In this document: piece after piece, positions 61,999 through 64,000 of the stretch
How the letters are laid out: the number at the start of each line of letters is the position of its first letter
Position numbering within the stretch: position 1 is the first letter of the stretch
Assembly (NCBI RefSeq): GCF_024498135.1
Contig: NZ_JANHOH010000005.1
Span: 186,001 to 250,000, forward strand
From: Mucilaginibacter aquariorum
GTDB lineage: Bacteria; Bacteroidota; Bacteroidia; Sphingobacteriales; Sphingobacteriaceae
Reading direction: 5' to 3'
DNA: 64,000 nt
Program-made: the position numbers and the translations under genes
Notes under the pieces: generated by a model
What the model saw: the letters and a program-made list of their open reading frames with translations, nothing else
Told to the model about the DNA's origin: nothing
Database searches by the model: none

Positions 61999-62299
61999 TT
62001 ATCCCCTCTTGCAAATTTACTACACTGATAGATCCGTTGCTGATTTACTAAACATAAAAGGTTACATCTTAAAATATTTCACACAAAAAGAAGTAAATAG
62101 GCTGTATGTGATGTTGCAAAGCTTTGAAAAAGTTGTAGCTGCATTTCCTGAACTATACCCAACAAGCATTAAGAGTGATAAAATACACCGTGCTGTACTG
62201 AGTAAACAATTATCCGTTTTCTATAGAGTATCTAAGGACAAAATATCAGTTGTGGCTATTATAGATAATAGGATGAGTTATGCTAAATGGCCTTCTTAA
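61991..62299 (+). CDS. RelE/ParE-type toxin-like protein
   Basis: The 102-residue protein has the ParE/RelE fold pattern: an N-terminal strand, two helices (about residues 13-50), then a hairpin with LSVFYRVSKDKISVVAIIDNR. RelE toxins cut mRNA on the ribosome and ParE toxins block gyrase; the sequence does not settle which. It overlaps the antitoxin gene by 8 bases. Its last bases overlap the convergent TPR gene by four. Confidence 0.82.
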   Translation: MPDYPLLQIYYTDRSVADLLNIKGYILKYFTQKEVNRLYVMLQSFEKVVAAFPELYPTSIKSDKIHRAVLSKQLSVFYRVSKDKISVVAIIDNRMSYAKWPS

Positions 62300-63117
62300 T
62301 TCTTGAATTTCTTTAATTCATCTTCAATATCACTTAAATAAACCTGATCGGGCACTTCGCAGTAAGGGTCGTTACGGTAATAACCTGTTTTAGTGAACAG
62401 CTCTTTAGCCTGAGTGAAATTTGTATAAGCCTTTTGGTCTTGCCCCAGTTTTTTATAGCACAAGCCTAAGTAATAATAAGTATCGGCCAGCTTTTCATAT
62501 TTTTTAGTTTCCCGGTTCAGGTCGGCAATCGCCCCTTTGTAATCTTTTAGCATCATGCGGGTAACACCCAGATGCAGGTAATCAAACAAACCTACCCATT
62601 CCTTTTTTTCGTGGTCGGTAATGCATTCATTAAAATAAGCTAATGAGGCTTTTAAATTCCCCATGGCCCTTTGGTTAAGCGCCATTATAATACGCAGGTT
62701 GTAATCGCCATCGCCCGAGTAACCAGGTTGCCCTTTGTTGATATCATAAAGGCGTTTAAGATCGGCGAACGAATTTTTATAATCCCTCAGAAATTTAAAA
62801 AGGCACCATCCGCGGTCACTTAGCCAAATAGGATCGGCGGCTACCGCGCGGTCCATCAACTGTTTCCAATTAAAAAAATCGCCGCGTTTTAAGTACGGTA
62901 CCGACATTTCATGCAGAGAAGGCCCATATGTTGGGCAAGCTTTTAATGACTGTACAAATAATTCCTGCGATTCCCTTGAACCCTGGTTATATTCAATTGC
63001 CTTCCAATAAAGCTCGCACGCCGATTTATGGGCTTCATCTTTAAATAAACTGCAGTTAGTTTGTGCCATTATAAGACAGGGCAGGCTGCATAAAACTATT
63101 AGGAGGATTTGCTTCAT
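62296..63117 (-). CDS. Secreted tetratricopeptide-repeat protein
   Basis: The 273-residue product has a signal peptide (residues 1-18, ending IMAQ). Several helical TPR-like units follow, clearest near residues 170-240 with the consensus A..YYLGLCYKKLGQ..KAY.NF..A. Cys-containing segments near the start may form disulfides. TPR proteins act as scaffolds in the envelope. It starts inside the last codons of the TonB-C-like gene (four-base overlap), so the two are co-transcribed. Confidence 0.85.
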   Translation of the reverse strand: MKQILLIVLCSLPCLIMAQTNCSLFKDEAHKSACELYWKAIEYNQGSRESQELFVQSLKACPTYGPSLHEMSVPYLKRGDFFNWKQLMDRAVAADPIWLSDRGWCLFKFLRDYKNSFADLKRLYDINKGQPGYSGDGDYNLRIIMALNQRAMGNLKASLAYFNECITDHEKKEWVGLFDYLHLGVTRMMLKDYKGAIADLNRETKKYEKLADTYYYLGLCYKKLGQDQKAYTNFTQAKELFTKTGYYRNDPYCEVPDQVYLSDIEDELKKFKN

Positions 63118-63653
63118 GGCGTTATCTCCTTTATTTGGCCTTTTACCATCTTTAAATTTAAGTAGTAATAGGTGTCATAAACTTGGTTATTGTATTTGCC
63201 TGGTATCCATTTGTTTAGCGACTTACATAGTGCGGTAAGGTGCGATATAAAAGAGATGTCATACTTAACCTTTTGATAATTTTCATCCAGTTGAAATACC
63301 CGGAACCTATCTGTTTGGCCTTTGCAGTTTACCACAAACCGGATAGTGACATAGCCCGTTATGTTTTTATAAGCAGTTTTGTATTTGTAGTTACTGGTCA
63401 AGTGTTTTTTGATGGCCTTTGTCCCACCTTGGTAAGTTGTTTTGAGGCCGTAATACTGGTTGATGAAGCCATTGCCGCAAAGTTCAAAATTAGCCCTGTC
63501 GGTTTTAGGGTCGAAGGTAATGTCGCCAACCTGTTGGGGGAATTTTGTTGTTTTTGTTACATCCTGTGCTTTAATACTAATACTTACGACTAACAGAAAC
63601 AGGATTAAGTTGCCGGTTTTTTTAAAATGATGTTTTATGCCGGCAAGTTTCAT
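63114..63653 (-). CDS. Exported TonB C-terminal-like protein
   Basis: The 179-residue product has an N-terminal signal/anchor (about residues 12-29). The mature part resembles the TonB C-terminal fold, with TIRFVVNCKGQTDRFRVFQLDE and a closing KWIPGKYNNQVYDTYYYLNLKM. Such domains in Bacteroidota are often found in proteins without a real energy-transducing role. It is co-transcribed with the TPR gene and may act with it at the envelope. It ends after 179 residues with no Pro-rich linker. Confidence 0.7.
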   Translation of the reverse strand: MKLAGIKHHFKKTGNLILFLLVVSISIKAQDVTKTTKFPQQVGDITFDPKTDRANFELCGNGFINQYYGLKTTYQGGTKAIKKHLTSNYKYKTAYKNITGYVTIRFVVNCKGQTDRFRVFQLDENYQKVKYDISFISHLTALCKSLNKWIPGKYNNQVYDTYYYLNLKMVKGQIKEITP

Positions 63654-63665
63654 TTTTGTAGAAGA

Positions 63666-64000
63666 TTATTGTTTAATATCCAACAGATGGATAAGGTTAT
63701 CCGTAGTTAAATCGGCAAAGCTTTCTGCAATTACTGATGCGCGGCTGTAAAAGGGTTCACGTTCGGCTAACTTACTTTCTATAAAGGCAACCAGTTCATC
63801 ACCTTTTTTGCCTTGGAGTACGGGGCGTGGTGTTTTAGCGTTCTCTAACCTTGAAGCCAGTGCTTTAGGCGTAAGTTTCATGTAAACAGATTGCCCGTGT
63901 GCGTTTATCCAATCCATATTATCAAAAAAGCAGGGTAAACCACCCCCGGTTGATATTACGGCGTTTTCGGGATAATCGGTTGTTTTTAAAATTTCAGATT
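63666..64000 (-). CDS. aroK: Shikimate kinase, 3' part (runs off the window)
   Basis: The last 111 codons of a shikimate kinase gene lie at the right edge on the minus strand. The frame is open to base 64000, and its 5' end, with the ATP-binding loop, is outside. The visible text AVISTGGGLP is the shikimate-binding GGG motif. The LENAKTPRPVLQG stretch carries the conserved lid and RP residues. The enzyme phosphorylates shikimate in the chorismate pathway to aromatic amino acids. An internal ATG at 63917 is not the start. Confidence 0.93.
   Translation of the reverse strand, partial: SEILKTTDYPENAVISTGGGLPCFFDNMDWINAHGQSVYMKLTPKALASRLENAKTPRPVLQGKKGDELVAFIESKLAEREPFYSRASVIAESFADLTTDNLIHLLDIKQ

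Noticed and set aside
1..64000. CRISPR array, tRNA, rRNA or intact insertion sequence
   Set aside because: No regularly spaced identical repeats with unique spacers, no recognisable tRNA/rRNA text and no transposase gene were seen. Repeats present are short, palindromic and intergenic.

Overview
The window looks like chromosomal DNA from a Bacteroidota member of the family Sphingobacteriaceae, most likely Mucilaginibacter or a close relative. This is inferred from gene content and style, since no rRNA or database search was available. The signs are short leaders without purine-rich ribosome binding sites, many promoters of the Bacteroidota type (TAnnTTTG about 15-55 bases before the start codon), lipoproteins with a Cys-Lys-Lys start, a carotenoid cluster of the CruF/CrtD type, and many short palindromic intergenic repeats. 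No tRNA, rRNA, CRISPR array or intact insertion sequence was seen.

Layout. 1-5.9 kb: a secreted serine hydrolase, a secreted lectin-fold protein, an AT-rich SEFIR/TIR-type protein that may be a defence gene, a bacilliredoxin, an M23 peptidase and a tiny Cys-rich peptide coupled to a small membrane protein. 6-16.5 kb: metabolic genes (ahcY, an Xaa-Pro aminopeptidase, pdxJ, gcvP with a divergent Lrp/AsnC regulator), a lone response regulator and an MBL-fold hydrolase. 16.6-21.4 kb: a secreted beta-helix protein and a BlaI/M56 sensor pair with two matching operator-like dyads. 21.5-28 kb: recN, fabI, then secreted or lipid-anchored proteins, including a papain-like lipoprotein gene that appears split by a frameshift. 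28-39 kb: clpC, ettA, a DUF4349 lipoprotein, dnaA, the large subunit of a B12-dependent acyl-CoA mutase, and an IscA-type protein. 39-41.6 kb: a lipoprotein and an ABC permease.

41.7-46.9 kb is a minus-strand nucleotide-sugar operon (ugd, uxs, galE, rmlB and a PHP-type tyrosine phosphatase) that would supply UDP-glucuronate, UDP-xylose, UDP-galactose and dTDP-4-keto-6-deoxyglucose for surface polysaccharide. It is divergent from kdtA, a lipid A/KDO gene. 48.8-52.6 kb is a tightly overlapping plus-strand operon: alpha/beta hydrolase, two sister acyltransferases, a GT2 glycosyltransferase and a CruF-like carotenoid hydratase. hemH and a convergent CrtD-like desaturase follow. Together these suggest a glycosylated and acylated carotenoid. 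55.5-64 kb holds a PfpI-family protein, asd, threonine dehydrogenase, a YebC regulator, a five-repeat low-complexity protein, a phosphoribosyltransferase, a RelE/ParE-type toxin-antitoxin pair, a TPR protein, a TonB-C-like protein and the end of shikimate kinase.

The most unusual features are the dispersed repeats. A 97-bp element occurs twice, in the same orientation relative to the downstream gene. Several smaller palindromic families fill the gaps, and a copy of one lies in frame inside kdtA. The best candidates for undescribed biology are the SEFIR protein, the Cys-rich peptide pair, the carotenoid-tailoring operon and the 97-bp element. All functions are inferred from reading the sequence; none was tested by search or experiment.
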